Of a DNA stretch of 44,584 nt, positions 1 through 9,668 are shown piece by piece. Each line of letters opens with the position of its first letter. Position 1 is the first letter of the stretch. Where the stretch lies: positions 1-44,584 of the forward strand of contig NZ_CAMPHN010000021.1 of NCBI RefSeq assembly GCF_946885885.1, given 5' to 3'. Made by a program: the position numbers and the translations under genes. Below the pieces are notes generated by a model. It ran no database searches, was not told the DNA's origin, and saw nothing but the letters and a program-made list of their open reading frames with translations. Source of the DNA: an uncultured Pseudomonas sp. GTDB lineage: Bacteria; Pseudomonadota; Gammaproteobacteria; Pseudomonadales; Pseudomonadaceae.

Positions 1-54
1 AACAACCCTAACGTGCGCGGCGAATGTGGCTGCGGCGAGAGCTTCAATATCTGA
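1..54 (+). CDS. iscA: IscA, iron-sulfur cluster assembly protein (3' end only)
   Basis: Only the last 17 codons and the TGA stop are inside the window. They read NNPNVRGECGCGESFNI, the typical end of A-type Fe-S carrier proteins, with the conserved Cys-x-Cys pair (CGC) that, with one upstream cysteine outside the window, binds iron or a cluster. It precedes hscB by 23 bases, as expected for the isc operon order iscA-hscB-hscA-fdx-iscX. Confidence 0.93.
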   Translation, partial: NNPNVRGECGCGESFNI

Positions 55-77
55 GGCGTGTTTGATCTGAGGCGCGT

Positions 78-599
78 GTGGGAAGTCCTTGTCATTTTGC
101 CCTGTTTGATTTGCAGCCGAGCTTTCGTTTGGACGCTGAGTTGTTGGCCGCGCGTTACCGCGAGCTGGCGCGCAATGTTCACCCGGATCGTTTCGCCGAT
201 GCCTCGGAAAGCGAGCAGCGCATGGCGCTGGAGCAATCCGCCGACCTAAACGAAGCCTATCGCACGCTGAAGAATGCACCGCAGCGGGCGCGTTATCTGT
301 TGGCGCTACGCGGGCCCGAGTTGCCCCTGGAAGTGACGGTGCAAGACCCGGACTTCCTGCTGCAACAGATGCAACTGCGCGAAGAGCTGGAAGACTTGCA
401 TGACAGCGCCGATCTGGCGGGCGTGGCGGCCTTCAAGCGGCGCCTGAAGGTCGCGCAGGAAGAGCTGAACGAAAGCTTTGCGGATTGTTGGGACGATGCG
501 GTTCGGCGCGAAGAAGCCGAACGCCTGATGCGCCGTATGCAGTTTCTCGACAAGCTCTCCCACGAGGTTCGCCAGTTGGAAGAGCGCCTCGACGATTAA
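78..599 (+). CDS. hscB: HscB, J-domain co-chaperone for Fe-S cluster transfer
   Basis: 173 residues, the usual length for HscB (Hsc20). The N-terminal J domain carries the HPD motif at residues 35-37, which in the family stimulates the ATPase of HscA. The C-terminal part, about residues 90-173, is the helical region that binds the scaffold IscU; the motif FLLQQM and the end LDKLSHEV are typical. The start is GTG at 78, giving [10 protein letters not shown], which matches the conserved N-terminus of pseudomonad HscB; a shorter ATG would lose the J-domain start. It acts in the cytosol with HscA (next gene), delivering IscU to the chaperone. Identification is firm. Confidence 0.95.
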   Translation: MGSPCHFALFDLQPSFRLDAELLAARYRELARNVHPDRFADASESEQRMALEQSADLNEAYRTLKNAPQRARYLLALRGPELPLEVTVQDPDFLLQQMQLREELEDLHDSADLAGVAAFKRRLKVAQEELNESFADCWDDAVRREEAERLMRRMQFLDKLSHEVRQLEERLDD

Positions 600-664
600 C
601 GCTCGCACGCCCAGTCCGGTGTGCCTGACACCCTCGATTCCAGATAAATAAGCATTGATTAGCC

Positions 665-2530
665 ATGGCCCTACTGCAAATCGCTGAGCCCGGACAAAGT
701 CCTCAGCCCCACGCGCGTCGGTTGGCGGTGGGGATCGATCTGGGTACCACCAATTCTCTGGTCGCTGCGGTGCGCAGCGGCCTATCCGAACCCTTGGCGG
801 ACGCGAGCGGGCAGGTCATCCTGCCGTCGGCGGTGCGCTATCACGCCGACCGTGTCGAGGTCGGCGAGACTGCCAAGACGGCCGCCTCCAGCGATCCGCT
901 GAACACCGTGTTGTCGGTCAAGCGTCTGATGGGGCGCGGTCTGGCCGACGTCAAGCAACTGGGTGAGCAATTGCCCTATCGCTTTGTCGCCGGTGAGTCG
1001 CATATGCCTTTTATAGACACCGTGCAGGGGCCGAAAAGTCCGGTCGAAGTGTCTGCCGATATTCTTAAAACGCTGCGCCAGCGCGCCGAAGCCAGCCTTG
1101 GCGGCGAGTTGGTTGGCGCGGTAATTACGGTGCCGGCCTACTTCGATGATTCCCAGCGTCAGGCCACCAAGGACGCCGCGCGCCTGGCTGGATTGAGTGT
1201 GTTGCGCCTGCTCAACGAGCCGACCGCGGCGGCCGTGGCCTATGGCCTGGATCAGCATGCCGAAGGCCTGGTGGCGATTTACGATCTGGGTGGCGGCACC
1301 TTCGATATCTCCATTCTGCGGCTGACCGGCGGCGTTTTCGAAGTATTGGCCACCGGTGGCGACAGCGCCCTGGGCGGCGACGATTTCGATCACGCGATTG
1401 CCGGCTGGATCGTGCAACAAGCCGGGGTTTCCGCCAATCTCGATCCCGCTCAGCAGCGCCTCCTGCTACAGACGGCGTGCGCCGCCAAGGAGGCCCTGAC
1501 CGAGGCTGAAGTTGCAACGCTCGGTTATGGCGATTGGCAAGGGCAATTAAGCCGTACCCAGTTCGATGAACTGATCGAGCCGATGATTGCGCGTAGCCTC
1601 AAGGCTTGTCGTCGCGCCGTGCGCGATGCGGCTATCGAGCTGGAAGATATCGCGGCGGTGGTCATGGTCGGGGGTTCGACTCGGGTGCCGCACGTGCGCC
1701 AGGCCGTGGCCGAGCTGTTTATGCGCGAACCGCTGACCGATATCGACCCGGATCAGGTGGTGGCCATAGGGGCGGCCATCCAGGCAGACGCCCTGGCGGG
1801 TAACAAGCGTGGCGAAGGCGAAGAGCTGTTGCTGCTGGACGTGATTCCATTGTCGCTCGGCCTGGAAACCATGGGCGGCCTGATGGAAAAGGTGATTCCG
1901 CGCAACACCACGATTCCGGTGGCGCGAGCCCAGGATTTCACCACTTACAAAGACGGCCAGACGGCCATGATGATCCATGTGCTGCAGGGCGAGCGGGAGT
2001 TGATCAGCGATTGTCGCTCCTTGGCGCGTTTCGAATTGCGCGGTATTCCGCCGATGGTCGCGGGCGCAGCGAAAATTCGCGTGACCTTCCAGGTCGATGC
2101 CGACGGCCTGCTCAACGTCTCCGCCCGCGAGTTGGCGTCGGGCGTGGAGGCGAGCATTCAGGTCAAGCCGTCCTACGGTTTGACCGATGGCGAGATCGCG
2201 CGGATGTTGCAGGATTCCTTCCAGTACGCCGGCGACGACAAGGTCGCCCGCGTGCTGCGCGAACAGCAAGTGGACGCCAGGCGCCTGCTGGAGGCCGTGG
2301 AGGCGGCGCTGGAGGCCGATGGCGAGCGCTTGCTCGACGCCGACGAACGCTTGGCCATCGAAGCGCAGATGCAGCAATTGCGTGAGCTGATGGCCGGGCA
2401 AGATGGGCTGGCCATTGAAAAACAAACCAAACGTTTGACCCAGGTGACCGACGCCTTTGCGGCGCGTCGCCTGGATGCCACGGTCAAAGCCGCACTGGCG
2501 GGCCGTAGTCTCAACGATATCGAGGAATAA
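665..2530 (+). CDS. hscA: HscA, Hsp70-family chaperone for Fe-S assembly
   Basis: 621 residues, close to the usual ~620 for HscA. The Hsp70 phosphate-binding motif IDLGTTNS is at residues 24-31, the second motif [12 protein letters not shown] follows near residue 205, and [10 protein letters not shown] near residue 336. The C-terminal half is the substrate-binding domain, which in HscA recognises the LPPVK motif of IscU. The gene lies 65 bases after hscB, with a short hairpin in the gap (GGTGT/ACACC, 618-632), and ends 2 bases before fdx. The position inside the isc operon distinguishes it from DnaK. Confidence 0.96.
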   Translation: MALLQIAEPGQSPQPHARRLAVGIDLGTTNSLVAAVRSGLSEPLADASGQVILPSAVRYHADRVEVGETAKTAASSDPLNTVLSVKRLMGRGLADVKQLGEQLPYRFVAGESHMPFIDTVQGPKSPVEVSADILKTLRQRAEASLGGELVGAVITVPAYFDDSQRQATKDAARLAGLSVLRLLNEPTAAAVAYGLDQHAEGLVAIYDLGGGTFDISILRLTGGVFEVLATGGDSALGGDDFDHAIAGWIVQQAGVSANLDPAQQRLLLQTACAAKEALTEAEVATLGYGDWQGQLSRTQFDELIEPMIARSLKACRRAVRDAAIELEDIAAVVMVGGSTRVPHVRQAVAELFMREPLTDIDPDQVVAIGAAIQADALAGNKRGEGEELLLLDVIPLSLGLETMGGLMEKVIPRNTTIPVARAQDFTTYKDGQTAMMIHVLQGERELISDCRSLARFELRGIPPMVAGAAKIRVTFQVDADGLLNVSARELASGVEASIQVKPSYGLTDGEIARMLQDSFQYAGDDKVARVLREQQVDARRLLEAVEAALEADGERLLDADERLAIEAQMQQLRELMAGQDGLAIEKQTKRLTQVTDAFAARRLDATVKAALAGRSLNDIEE

Positions 2531-2532
2531 GC

Positions 2533-2874
2533 ATGCCGCAGATCATCTTCCTGCCCCACGCCGTATTCTGCCCGGATGGGCTGATCGTAGAGGTTGAGCC
2601 CGGTATCTCGATCTTGAAAGTGGCGCATGACAATCATATCGAGATTGAAAGTGCCTGCGGCGGTGTCTGCGCCTGCACCACGTGCCACTGTATCGTTCGC
2701 GAGGGGTTTGACTCGCTGAACGAGGCTGACGAATTGGAGGAAGACCTGTTGGACAAGGCATGGGGACTGGAAGCGCAATCGCGGTTGTCCTGCCAGGCTA
2801 TAGTCGGGGATGAGGATCTAACCATCGAGATTCCGAAGTACTCGCTCAACCATGCCTCTGAGGCACCGCATTGA
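2533..2874 (+). CDS. fdx: Fdx, ISC-type [2Fe-2S] ferredoxin
   Basis: 113 residues. Cysteines 42, 48, 51 and 87 lie exactly where ISC-type adrenodoxin-like ferredoxins ligate their [2Fe-2S] cluster; C46 and C53 are extra cysteines in the cluster loop. The family supplies electrons for cluster assembly on IscU. The start ATG follows the hscA stop by two bases and the stop overlaps the spacer that carries the iscX ribosome-binding site, so translation with hscA and iscX is probably coupled. Confidence 0.95.
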   Translation: MPQIIFLPHAVFCPDGLIVEVEPGISILKVAHDNHIEIESACGGVCACTTCHCIVREGFDSLNEADELEEDLLDKAWGLEAQSRLSCQAIVGDEDLTIEIPKYSLNHASEAPH

Positions 2875-2888
2875 TTCAAGGAGTTGTC

Positions 2889-3089
2889 ATGAGTTTGAAA
2901 TGGGTCGATGTGCTGGAAATCGCTATTCAGCTGGCGGAAAGCAAGCCTGATGTCGATCCGCGTTTCGTCAACTTCGTCGACCTGCACCGCTGGGTGCTGG
3001 AGTTGCCGGAGTTTTCCGACGACCCGCAACGTGGCGGCGAGAAGGTGCTCGAAGCCATTCAGGCGGCCTGGATCGAAGAGGCTGAGTGA
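2889..3089 (+). CDS. iscX: IscX, small acidic Fe-S assembly accessory protein
   Basis: 66 residues, the family's usual size. The start is the ATG at 2889 (MSLKWVDVLE), chosen because AAGGAG at 2878-2883 is a good ribosome-binding site at the correct distance; the frame is open a few codons further upstream but without support. The sequence has the conserved tryptophans and the motifs DPRFVNFVDLH and LPEF. IscX (YfhJ) binds IscS and iron and is regarded as a modulator of cluster assembly. It is the last gene of the operon; a terminator-like hairpin follows at 3125. Confidence 0.93.
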   Translation: MSLKWVDVLEIAIQLAESKPDVDPRFVNFVDLHRWVLELPEFSDDPQRGGEKVLEAIQAAWIEEAE

Positions 3090-3109
3090 TAGGCCGCTTA
3101 CCGCCGCTC

Positions 3110-3138
3110 TTATGCTTTCCCCCTAACCCGCGTATAAT
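3110..3138 (+). promoter_or_regulatory. Possible ndk promoter (-10 TATAAT in the terminator loop)
   Basis: TATAAT at 3133-3138 is a perfect sigma-70 -10 hexamer, 47 bases before the ndk start. The matching -35 position (3110-3115, TTATGC) is poor, so the call depends mainly on the -10 and on ndk needing a promoter after the terminator. Confidence 0.4.
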
Positions 3139-3155
3139 TCGCGGGTTTAATTTTT
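3125..3155 (+). terminator. Rho-independent terminator after iscX
   Basis: AACCCGCG (3125-3132) pairs perfectly with CGCGGGTT (3140-3147) around a 7-base loop, and is followed by TTTAATTTTT. It closes the isc operon. The loop and stem edge contain TATAAT, so the same bases could also act as a promoter -10 (separate entry). Confidence 0.75.
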
Positions 3156-3184
3156 CGCTTTAACCCTCGTTTCTGGAGTTTTAC

Positions 3185-3616
3185 ATGGCTGTTCAACGTA
3201 CGTTTTCCATCATCAAGCCCGACGCCGTCGCTAAAAATGTCGTAGGCGAAATCACCACTCGTTTCGAAAAGGCGGGCCTGCGCGTCGTCGCTTCGAAAAT
3301 GGTCCAGCTGTCCGAGCGCGAAGCCGCTGGTTTCTACGCCGAGCACAGCGAGCGCGGTTTCTTCAAGGACCTGGTTGCTTTCATGACTTCCGGCCCGGTC
3401 ATCGTCCAGGTTCTGGAAGGTGAGGACGCTGTACTGAAAAATCGCGAGCTGATGGGCGCAACCAACCCGAAAGAAGCGGCTGCCGGCACCATTCGCGCCG
3501 ATTTCGCGGTATCCATCGACGAAAACGCCGTGCACGGTTCCGATTCCGAGGCTTCCGCTGCTCGTGAAATCGCTTACTTCTTCGCTGCGACCGAGGTATG
3601 CGCACGCCTTCGCTAA
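3185..3616 (+). CDS. ndk: Nucleoside diphosphate kinase
   Basis: 143 residues, full length for the bacterial enzyme. It transfers the gamma phosphate from ATP to other (d)NDPs through a phosphohistidine. The catalytic histidine is H117 in the motif NAVHGSDS; the N-terminal [11 protein letters not shown] and the nucleotide-binding GATNPKEA are also conserved. ATG at 3185 is preceded by TGGAG. It lies between the isc operon and rlmN, the usual pseudomonad arrangement, with 25 bases to rlmN, so the two are probably cotranscribed. Confidence 0.97.
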   Translation: MAVQRTFSIIKPDAVAKNVVGEITTRFEKAGLRVVASKMVQLSEREAAGFYAEHSERGFFKDLVAFMTSGPVIVQVLEGEDAVLKNRELMGATNPKEAAAGTIRADFAVSIDENAVHGSDSEASAAREIAYFFAATEVCARLR

Positions 3617-3641
3617 CAGCGAAACGTGTGAGGGTGAAGCC

Positions 3642-4790
3642 ATGACTGAAGCTACCGGTAAAATCAATCTGCTGGGTTTGACCCAGACGGAGATGGAGCA
3701 GTTCTTCGAGCGTATCGGGGAGAAACGTTTCCGCGCCGGTCAGGTGATGAAGTGGATTCACCATTTTGGCGTCGATGACTTCGATGCCATGAGTAACGTC
3801 GGCAAGGCCTTGCGCGAGAAGCTCAAGGCTTGTGCCGAAATCCGCGGCCCGGAAGTGGTCAGCGAAGATATTTCCACCGATGGCACGCGCAAGTGGGTAG
3901 TGCGGGTGGCGTCGGGCAGTTGCGTGGAAACCGTGTATATCCCCCAGGGCTCGCGTGGCACGCTCTGCGTTTCGTCGCAAGCCGGCTGTGCGTTGGATTG
4001 CAGTTTCTGCTCGACCGGCAAGCAAGGGTTCAACAGCGACCTGAGCGCCGCCGAAGTGATCGGCCAGGTGTGGATCGCCAACAAATCGTTCGGCAGCGTG
4101 CCGGCGAAGATCGATCGCGCCATCACCAACGTGGTGATGATGGGCATGGGCGAGCCGCTGCTGAACTTCGACAACGTGGTCGCCGCTATGCGGATCATGA
4201 TGGACGACCTCGGTTATGGCATCTCCAAGCGCAAGGTGACCCTGTCCACCTCGGGCGTGGTGCCGATGATCGACAAGCTGGGCGAAGTGATCGACGTCTC
4301 CTTGGCGCTGTCCCTGCACGCACCGAACGACGAGCTGCGTAACCAGTTGGTGCCGATCAACAAGAAGTACCCGCTGGAAATGCTGTTGGCGGCCTGCAAA
4401 CGCTATGTCTCGCGCCTCGGCGAGAAGCGTGTGCTGACCATCGAGTACACCTTGCTCAAGGATGTCAACGATAAGCCCGAGCAGGCTGAGGAGATGATCG
4501 CACTTCTCAAAGATGTGCCTTGCAAGATCAATTTAATCCCGTTTAATCCCTTCCCTCATTCGGGTTACGAACGGCCCAGTAACAATGCCATTCGCCGTTT
4601 CCAGGACCTGCTGCACAAAGCCGGGCACAATGTCACTGTGCGCACCACGCGAGGGGAAGACATCGATGCCGCCTGCGGCCAGTTGGTTGGTCAGGTCATG
4701 GATCGTACCCGCCGCAGTGAGCGCTACATTGCCCTGCGTGATGTAAGTAGCGAGGCAGAGACGCCGCGTTCCGCCGCCAATCGAACCTGA
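3642..4790 (+). CDS. rlmN: RlmN, dual-specificity rRNA/tRNA adenine C2 methyltransferase
   Basis: 382 residues. A radical-SAM enzyme that makes m2A2503 in 23S rRNA and m2A37 in some tRNAs. The [4Fe-4S]-binding CxxxCxxC is C116, C120 and C123 (GCALDCSFC), and the C-terminal cysteine that forms the protein-RNA intermediate is in DIDAACGQL. The start at 3642 is used because it follows GTGAGGGTGAAG and gives the usual length; the frame is open upstream into ndk without a likely start. Thirteen bases separate it from pilF. Confidence 0.96.
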   Translation: MTEATGKINLLGLTQTEMEQFFERIGEKRFRAGQVMKWIHHFGVDDFDAMSNVGKALREKLKACAEIRGPEVVSEDISTDGTRKWVVRVASGSCVETVYIPQGSRGTLCVSSQAGCALDCSFCSTGKQGFNSDLSAAEVIGQVWIANKSFGSVPAKIDRAITNVVMMGMGEPLLNFDNVVAAMRIMMDDLGYGISKRKVTLSTSGVVPMIDKLGEVIDVSLALSLHAPNDELRNQLVPINKKYPLEMLLAACKRYVSRLGEKRVLTIEYTLLKDVNDKPEQAEEMIALLKDVPCKINLIPFNPFPHSGYERPSNNAIRRFQDLLHKAGHNVTVRTTRGEDIDAACGQLVGQVMDRTRRSERYIALRDVSSEAETPRSAANRT

Positions 4791-4803
4791 AGAGAGGACA
4801 CCC

Positions 4804-5562
4804 ATGATCCTGCGCCCAGCGCTGTTCTTATTAGTCGCCAGCCTGTTGGCCGGTTGTGTGTCGACGGGTAAGGTCGATCCGATGAGAACCGATGAGGGGC
4901 GAGACGGAGCCCGCGACGCCTATGTTCAATTAGGCATCGGGTATTTGCAGCAAGGTTTAAGCGAGCGCGCCAAGGTGCCGCTGAAAAAAGCCCTTGAACT
5001 CGATCCCGCCAACGCCGATGCCCACGCCGCCCTGGCGTTGGTGTTTCAGATGGAAATGGAAGCCAAGCTGGCCGACGAGCACTACCGTAAAGCCTTGTCG
5101 CAGCGTGGCGGCGATGCGCGTCTGTTGAACAATTACGGGAGTTTTCTGTTCGAACAGAAACGTTATCAGGAAGCCTACGAATATTTTCAGCGAGCCGCTC
5201 AGGACACTCTCTATCCGGAACGCTCCAGGGTTTTCGAGAACCTGGGGATGGCCGCGATGAGGCTCGACCAGCGGCAGCAGGCCAAAGGCTATTTCGAGCG
5301 CGCATTACGCCTTAACGGCAAACGCTCCATGGCGCTTCTGGAAATGGCGTTGTTGTCCTACGAGGACAAGGAGTACATTCCCGCGCGCCGCTATTACGAA
5401 GGCTTTAGCGCGCTGTCCGAGCAGAATGCACGCAGTCTGTTGCTCGGCGCCCGTCTGGCGAAAATTTTCGACGATCGCGACAAGGCCGCCAGCATCGGTT
5501 TGCAGTTGAAGCGGTTTTATCCCGGTACGCCGGAATATCAGCAATACCTTTCGGAGCAATGA
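4804..5562 (+). CDS. pilF: PilF, type IV pilus biogenesis lipoprotein (pilotin)
   Basis: 252 residues. A lipoprotein signal peptide ends in the lipobox LLAGC with C18 as the lipidated residue, followed by tandem tetratricopeptide repeats from about residue 40 (for example YVQLGIGYLQQG and LLNNYGSFLFEQ). In pseudomonads PilF sits in the outer membrane and is needed for PilQ secretin multimerisation. Its position between rlmN and rodZ is the established locus. Its TGA overlaps the next start (ATGA), indicating translational coupling with rodZ. Confidence 0.93.
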   Translation: MILRPALFLLVASLLAGCVSTGKVDPMRTDEGRDGARDAYVQLGIGYLQQGLSERAKVPLKKALELDPANADAHAALALVFQMEMEAKLADEHYRKALSQRGGDARLLNNYGSFLFEQKRYQEAYEYFQRAAQDTLYPERSRVFENLGMAAMRLDQRQQAKGYFERALRLNGKRSMALLEMALLSYEDKEYIPARRYYEGFSALSEQNARSLLLGARLAKIFDDRDKAASIGLQLKRFYPGTPEYQQYLSEQ

Positions 5563-6569
5563 TGAAAGCGGCACCTTCTGAAGTTGCAGTAGTCCATCGC
5601 GTCAACCCTGGTGAATCCCTACGCAAGGCTCGCGAGAGCAAAGGTTGGACGATCGCCGAGGTGGCCGCGCAGCTCAACCTGACCTCGCAGCGTCTGGGGC
5701 AGATCGAAGTCGGTGCTTTCGATAAGTTGCCAGGGCATACCTTTGCCCGCGGTTATATTCGTGCCTATGCCAAATTGCTCGATATGGACCAGAATCGCCT
5801 GGTGCTCGAGTTCGATCAGTTCACCGGTAGCGATTCAGCCGGGGCCAGTGTGCACAGCCTCGGGCATATCGAAGAGCCGGCGCGCTACTCGCAGAAAGTG
5901 CTGCGTTTCGTCAGCTTCCTGCTGCTCTTGGCGTTGGCGGGCGTAGGCTTTTACTGGTGGCAGGAGCAATCCAAGGCTCAAACCGATCTGCTGCCGACCA
6001 GTGGCATTGGCCAGGTCGAAGTGGAAGGGGCCGACGGTGCCACCCAGATCCATGTGCTCGATGAGCCTGAAGACCAAGCGGTGATCGACGCTCAGACCGG
6101 TACCGAATTGGATCTGCCGAGCGTATCGGCAGATGTCGCCGCCCAGCCCGGCGCCACGGACGAGGCGCCGGAGTCGGCAGCACCAGAGGACGCTGCGGAG
6201 GTAACCGCGGAGCAGCCTGAAGCCCCCGCCGAGGATTCTGTGCCTGAGGTGCCGGCGACCGCCGAAGAAAGCCCCGCGGCCGTTGTCCCGGAGCCCGTCG
6301 CAGAACCTTTGGCCGTAGCGGCGGGCGAAGGTCTCGTGGCTCTGCAATTCAGTGCCGATTGCTGGGTGCAGTTGCGCGACGCCAACGGCAAAATAGTGTT
6401 CGGCGGGCTCAAACGTAAGGGCGATAGCCTGCAACTGGTTGGTAAGGCGCCACTGGAACTACGCCTGGGCTATGCCCGTGGCGCTCAAATCAGTTACAAC
6501 GGCGCGGCAGTCGATGTGACCCCCTTTATCACGGGTGAAACCGCGCGCATCACATTGGGTGGGCAATAA
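5559..6569 (+). CDS. rodZ: RodZ, membrane-anchored helix-turn-helix cell-shape protein
   Basis: 336 residues with the RodZ architecture: cytoplasmic Xre-type helix-turn-helix at about residues 16-82 ([10 protein letters not shown]), one transmembrane segment at about 115-133, a Pro/Ala/Glu-rich periplasmic linker at about 150-260, and a C-terminal beta domain (DUF4115) from about 265. RodZ links MreB to the elongasome. Two adjacent ATGs (5559, 5562) could start it; the first overlaps the pilF stop. The acidic low-complexity linker is normal for the family. Confidence 0.92.
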   Translation: MMKAAPSEVAVVHRVNPGESLRKARESKGWTIAEVAAQLNLTSQRLGQIEVGAFDKLPGHTFARGYIRAYAKLLDMDQNRLVLEFDQFTGSDSAGASVHSLGHIEEPARYSQKVLRFVSFLLLLALAGVGFYWWQEQSKAQTDLLPTSGIGQVEVEGADGATQIHVLDEPEDQAVIDAQTGTELDLPSVSADVAAQPGATDEAPESAAPEDAAEVTAEQPEAPAEDSVPEVPATAEESPAAVVPEPVAEPLAVAAGEGLVALQFSADCWVQLRDANGKIVFGGLKRKGDSLQLVGKAPLELRLGYARGAQISYNGAAVDVTPFITGETARITLGGQ

Positions 6570-6570
6570 G

Positions 6571-7683
6571 ATGCATGGTGAATCACCGATCAAGCGCCGC
6601 GTATCGCGCAAAATTTGGGTCGGCTCGGTTCCCGTAGGGGGCGATGCACCCATCGCGGTGCAGAGCATGACCAATACCGATACCAACGACGTGGCCGCCA
6701 CGGTCGCGCAGATCCGCCGCCTGCAGGATGCCGGTGCCGATATCGTGCGTGTCTCGGTCCCCGATATGGACGCCGCCGAAGCCTTCGGCCGGATCAAGCA
6801 GCAGGTCAGCCTGCCACTCGTGGCCGATATCCATTTCGACTATCAGATCGCCCTGCGTGTGGCCGAACTGGGGGTCGACTGCCTGCGCATCAATCCGGGC
6901 AATATCGGCCGCGAAGATCGGGTCCGGGCGGTGGTCGAGGCCGCGCGCGCGCGGGGTATCCCGATCCGCATCGGGGTCAATGCCGGCTCGCTGGAAAAAG
7001 ACCTGCAGAAGAAGTACGGCGAGCCGACCCCGGAAGCCCTGGTCGAGTCGGCGCTACGCCATGTCGAGCACCTGGATCGCCTGAATTTCCCGGATTTCAA
7101 AGTCAGCGTCAAAGCGTCGGACGTGTTCATGGCGGTCGAGGCTTACCGCTTGCTGGCCAAGCAGATCGACCAGCCGCTGCACCTGGGCATCACCGAAGCC
7201 GGCGGTTTGCGCTCCGGTACGGTGAAGTCTTCGGTCGGTTTGGGCATGCTGCTGGCCGACGGGATCGGCGATACCATCCGCATTTCGCTGGCCGCCGACC
7301 CGGTCGAAGAGATCAAAGTCGGTTTCGATATCCTCAAGTCGTTGCGCCTGCGTTCGCGTGGCATCAACTTCATCGCCTGCCCGAGCTGCTCGCGGCAGAA
7401 CTTCGATGTGGTCAAGACCATGAACGAGTTGGAAACGCGAGTCGAAGATCTGCTGGTGCCGCTCGACGTCGCGGTGATCGGTTGTGTGGTCAACGGCCCC
7501 GGCGAAGCCAAGGAAGCCCATATCGGTTTGACCGGTGGTTCGCCGAACAACCTGATCTATATCGATGGCAAGCCTGCGCAGAAACTGAATAATGACAACC
7601 TGGTGGATCAGCTGGAGAGGTTGATCCGCGAGAAAGCGGCCGAGAAGGTCGCGGCTGACGCCGCCCTGATCGTGCGCAGCTAA
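6571..7683 (+). CDS. ispG: IspG, 4-hydroxy-3-methylbut-2-enyl diphosphate synthase
   Basis: 370 residues. It catalyses the penultimate step of the MEP isoprenoid pathway, from MEcPP to HMBPP, using a [4Fe-4S] cluster. Ligands are visible as C270 and C273 (CPSC) and C305 (GCVVNGPGE), the same numbering as the E. coli protein. The ATG at 6571 follows the rodZ stop by one base; an in-frame upstream extension to 6535 lies inside rodZ and is not used by relatives. The cluster requirement ties it functionally to the isc genes upstream. Confidence 0.96.
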   Translation: MHGESPIKRRVSRKIWVGSVPVGGDAPIAVQSMTNTDTNDVAATVAQIRRLQDAGADIVRVSVPDMDAAEAFGRIKQQVSLPLVADIHFDYQIALRVAELGVDCLRINPGNIGREDRVRAVVEAARARGIPIRIGVNAGSLEKDLQKKYGEPTPEALVESALRHVEHLDRLNFPDFKVSVKASDVFMAVEAYRLLAKQIDQPLHLGITEAGGLRSGTVKSSVGLGMLLADGIGDTIRISLAADPVEEIKVGFDILKSLRLRSRGINFIACPSCSRQNFDVVKTMNELETRVEDLLVPLDVAVIGCVVNGPGEAKEAHIGLTGGSPNNLIYIDGKPAQKLNNDNLVDQLERLIREKAAEKVAADAALIVRS

Positions 7684-7699
7684 CCGTTAAGGAATCGAA

Positions 7700-8989
7700 T
7701 TGAGCAAGTCCCTGCAAGCCATCCGTGGCATGAACGACACCCTGCCCGAGCAAACCCCGCTCTGGCGTTATTTCGAAGACAGCGTGGCACGCCTGCTCGA
7801 TGGCTATGGTTATCGGCAGATCCGCATGCCCATCGTCGAGTTCACCGAGCTGTTCAAACGCTCGATCGGCGAAGTGACGGATATCGTCGAAAAAGAGATG
7901 TACACCTTCGAGGATCGCAACGGCGATTCTCTGACCCTTCGCCCCGAAGGCACCGCGGCCTGCGTGCGGGCGGTGCTCGAACACGGCCTGGCCGGTGGCG
8001 GGCAGAGTCAGAAGCTTTGGTACATTGGCCCGATGTTCCGTCATGAGCGCCCGCAGAAGGGCCGCTACCGCCAGTTCCACCAGATCGGCGTTGAAGTGTT
8101 CAATATCGAGGGGCCGGATATCGACGCCGAGTTGATCGTGCTGACTTGGCGCCTGTGGGGCCTGCTCGGCATTCGCGACTCGGTCACCCTGGAATTGAAC
8201 AGCCTGGGTACTAGCGCAGCCCGTGCCGTCTATCGCGATGCATTGGTGGCGTACCTCAGCGCTCGCGCCGATCAATTGGACGAAGACAGCCGCCGGCGCC
8301 TGACCAGCAACCCGCTTCGCGTGCTCGACAGCAAGAACCCCGAGACCCAGGCGCTGCTCGCCGACGCACCGAAGATGGCGGATTACCTGGACGAAGAGTC
8401 GCGCATCCACTTCGAAGGCCTCAAAGCCCGTTTGGATGCCGCGGGTATTCCTTACACGATCAATCCCAAATTGGTGCGTGGCCTGGACTACTACAGCAAG
8501 ACCGTGTTCGAGTGGGTCACCGATCAGCTCGGCGCCCAGGGCACCGTTTGCGCCGGTGGCCGTTACGACGGCCTGGTCGAGCAGATGGGCGGCAAGCCGA
8601 CGCCGGGTGTCGGTTTCGCCATGGGCATCGAACGATTGGTGCTGCTCCTCGAAACTCTGGGTAAAGTACCCGCCCAAATCGCCCGTCAGGTCGATGTCTA
8701 CCTGTGTGCCTTCGGCGAACCGGCGGAGCTGGCGGCGCTGGCATTGGCCGAGCGTTTGCGCGATCAATTGCCGCGGCTGCGTTTGCAGGTCAACGCCGGC
8801 GCCGGCAGTTTCAAAAGCCAGTTGAAGAAGGCCGATAAGAGCGGCGCGCTCTTCGCGTTGGTCTTGGGTGAAGACGAACTGGCCCAGCAAGTGGTAGGTT
8901 GCAAGCCGCTACGCGATCAGGGCGAACAACAAAGTATTGCCTGGTCGGCATTGGCCGACCATTTGGCGACCTGCGCGGTGCAGGCTTAA
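7700..8989 (+). CDS. hisS: Histidyl-tRNA synthetase
   Basis: 429 residues, class II synthetase. Motif 2 ([17 protein letters not shown]) and motif 3 ([11 protein letters not shown]) are clear, as is the histidine-specific loop [14 protein letters not shown]; the C-terminal anticodon-binding domain covers about residues 330-429. The start is a TTG at 7700, preceded by AAGGA at 7690, giving [13 protein letters not shown], the conserved N-terminus. Gene order ispG-hisS-yfgM-bamB-der is standard in gammaproteobacteria. Confidence 0.96.
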   Translation: MSKSLQAIRGMNDTLPEQTPLWRYFEDSVARLLDGYGYRQIRMPIVEFTELFKRSIGEVTDIVEKEMYTFEDRNGDSLTLRPEGTAACVRAVLEHGLAGGGQSQKLWYIGPMFRHERPQKGRYRQFHQIGVEVFNIEGPDIDAELIVLTWRLWGLLGIRDSVTLELNSLGTSAARAVYRDALVAYLSARADQLDEDSRRRLTSNPLRVLDSKNPETQALLADAPKMADYLDEESRIHFEGLKARLDAAGIPYTINPKLVRGLDYYSKTVFEWVTDQLGAQGTVCAGGRYDGLVEQMGGKPTPGVGFAMGIERLVLLLETLGKVPAQIARQVDVYLCAFGEPAELAALALAERLRDQLPRLRLQVNAGAGSFKSQLKKADKSGALFALVLGEDELAQQVVGCKPLRDQGEQQSIAWSALADHLATCAVQA

Positions 8990-9023
8990 GCGATTTAGCT
9001 ATTTAGCGGAAAGGAGTATTGGG

Positions 9024-9668
9024 GTGGTTTCGCGTACCGATGATGAAGAGCTTGCGGTAATCAAGGAGTGGTGGCAGCGCAATGGCAAGCCATTGCTCAC
9101 CGGTGTGGCGTTGGCCTTGGTGGCGGTATTCGGCTGGCAGGGTTGGCAGAAGTACCAGGCCAATCAGGCCCAGGGCGCGTCCGTGGTTTACCAGCAATTG
9201 CTGGAAACCGCCTTGAACCCGAACGGGCAGCCCGATATGGCCAAGGTCGTCGAGTTATCGAGCAAGCTCAAGAGCGATTACGCCGGCACTCACTACGCGC
9301 AATACGGCAGCCTGTTCGTTGCCAAGGTCGCGGTCGAGTCCGGCAAGCTGGACGATGCCGCCGCCGAGTTGCAGGCGATTGTCGACAAGCCCGCCGACGA
9401 CACCCTGGCCGAGCTGGCGCGTCAGCGCCTGGCGCGGGTATTGGCTGCGCAGGACAAGGCACAGCAAGCCCTGCAACTGCTCGAGGGCGATGCCGTGCCG
9501 GCCTATCAGGCCAGCCGCGAAGAATTGAAAGGCGATCTGCTGGTCAAGCTGGGTCGCGACGACGATGCGCACGCCGCCTACCTCAAGGCCAAAGCTGCGT
9601 TGTCCGAAGAGGCCGCTGTCGGTGGCCTGCAATTGAAGCTCGACGATCTGGCGAAAGGGGATGCGTGA
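9024..9668 (+). CDS. yfgM: YfgM/PpiD-associated ancillary SecYEG translocon subunit
   Basis: 214 residues. A short cytoplasmic N-terminus is followed by one transmembrane helix (about residues 24-40, LLTGVALALVAVFGW) and a periplasmic TPR-like domain. YfgM is known to associate with the SecYEG translocon and PpiD. The start is GTG at 9024 with AGGAG at 9012-9016 upstream; the frame is open back to 8937 but that part lies within hisS. Its last codons overlap the start of bamB by 8 bases. Confidence 0.88.
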   Translation: MVSRTDDEELAVIKEWWQRNGKPLLTGVALALVAVFGWQGWQKYQANQAQGASVVYQQLLETALNPNGQPDMAKVVELSSKLKSDYAGTHYAQYGSLFVAKVAVESGKLDDAAAELQAIVDKPADDTLAELARQRLARVLAAQDKAQQALQLLEGDAVPAYQASREELKGDLLVKLGRDDDAHAAYLKAKAALSEEAAVGGLQLKLDDLAKGDA

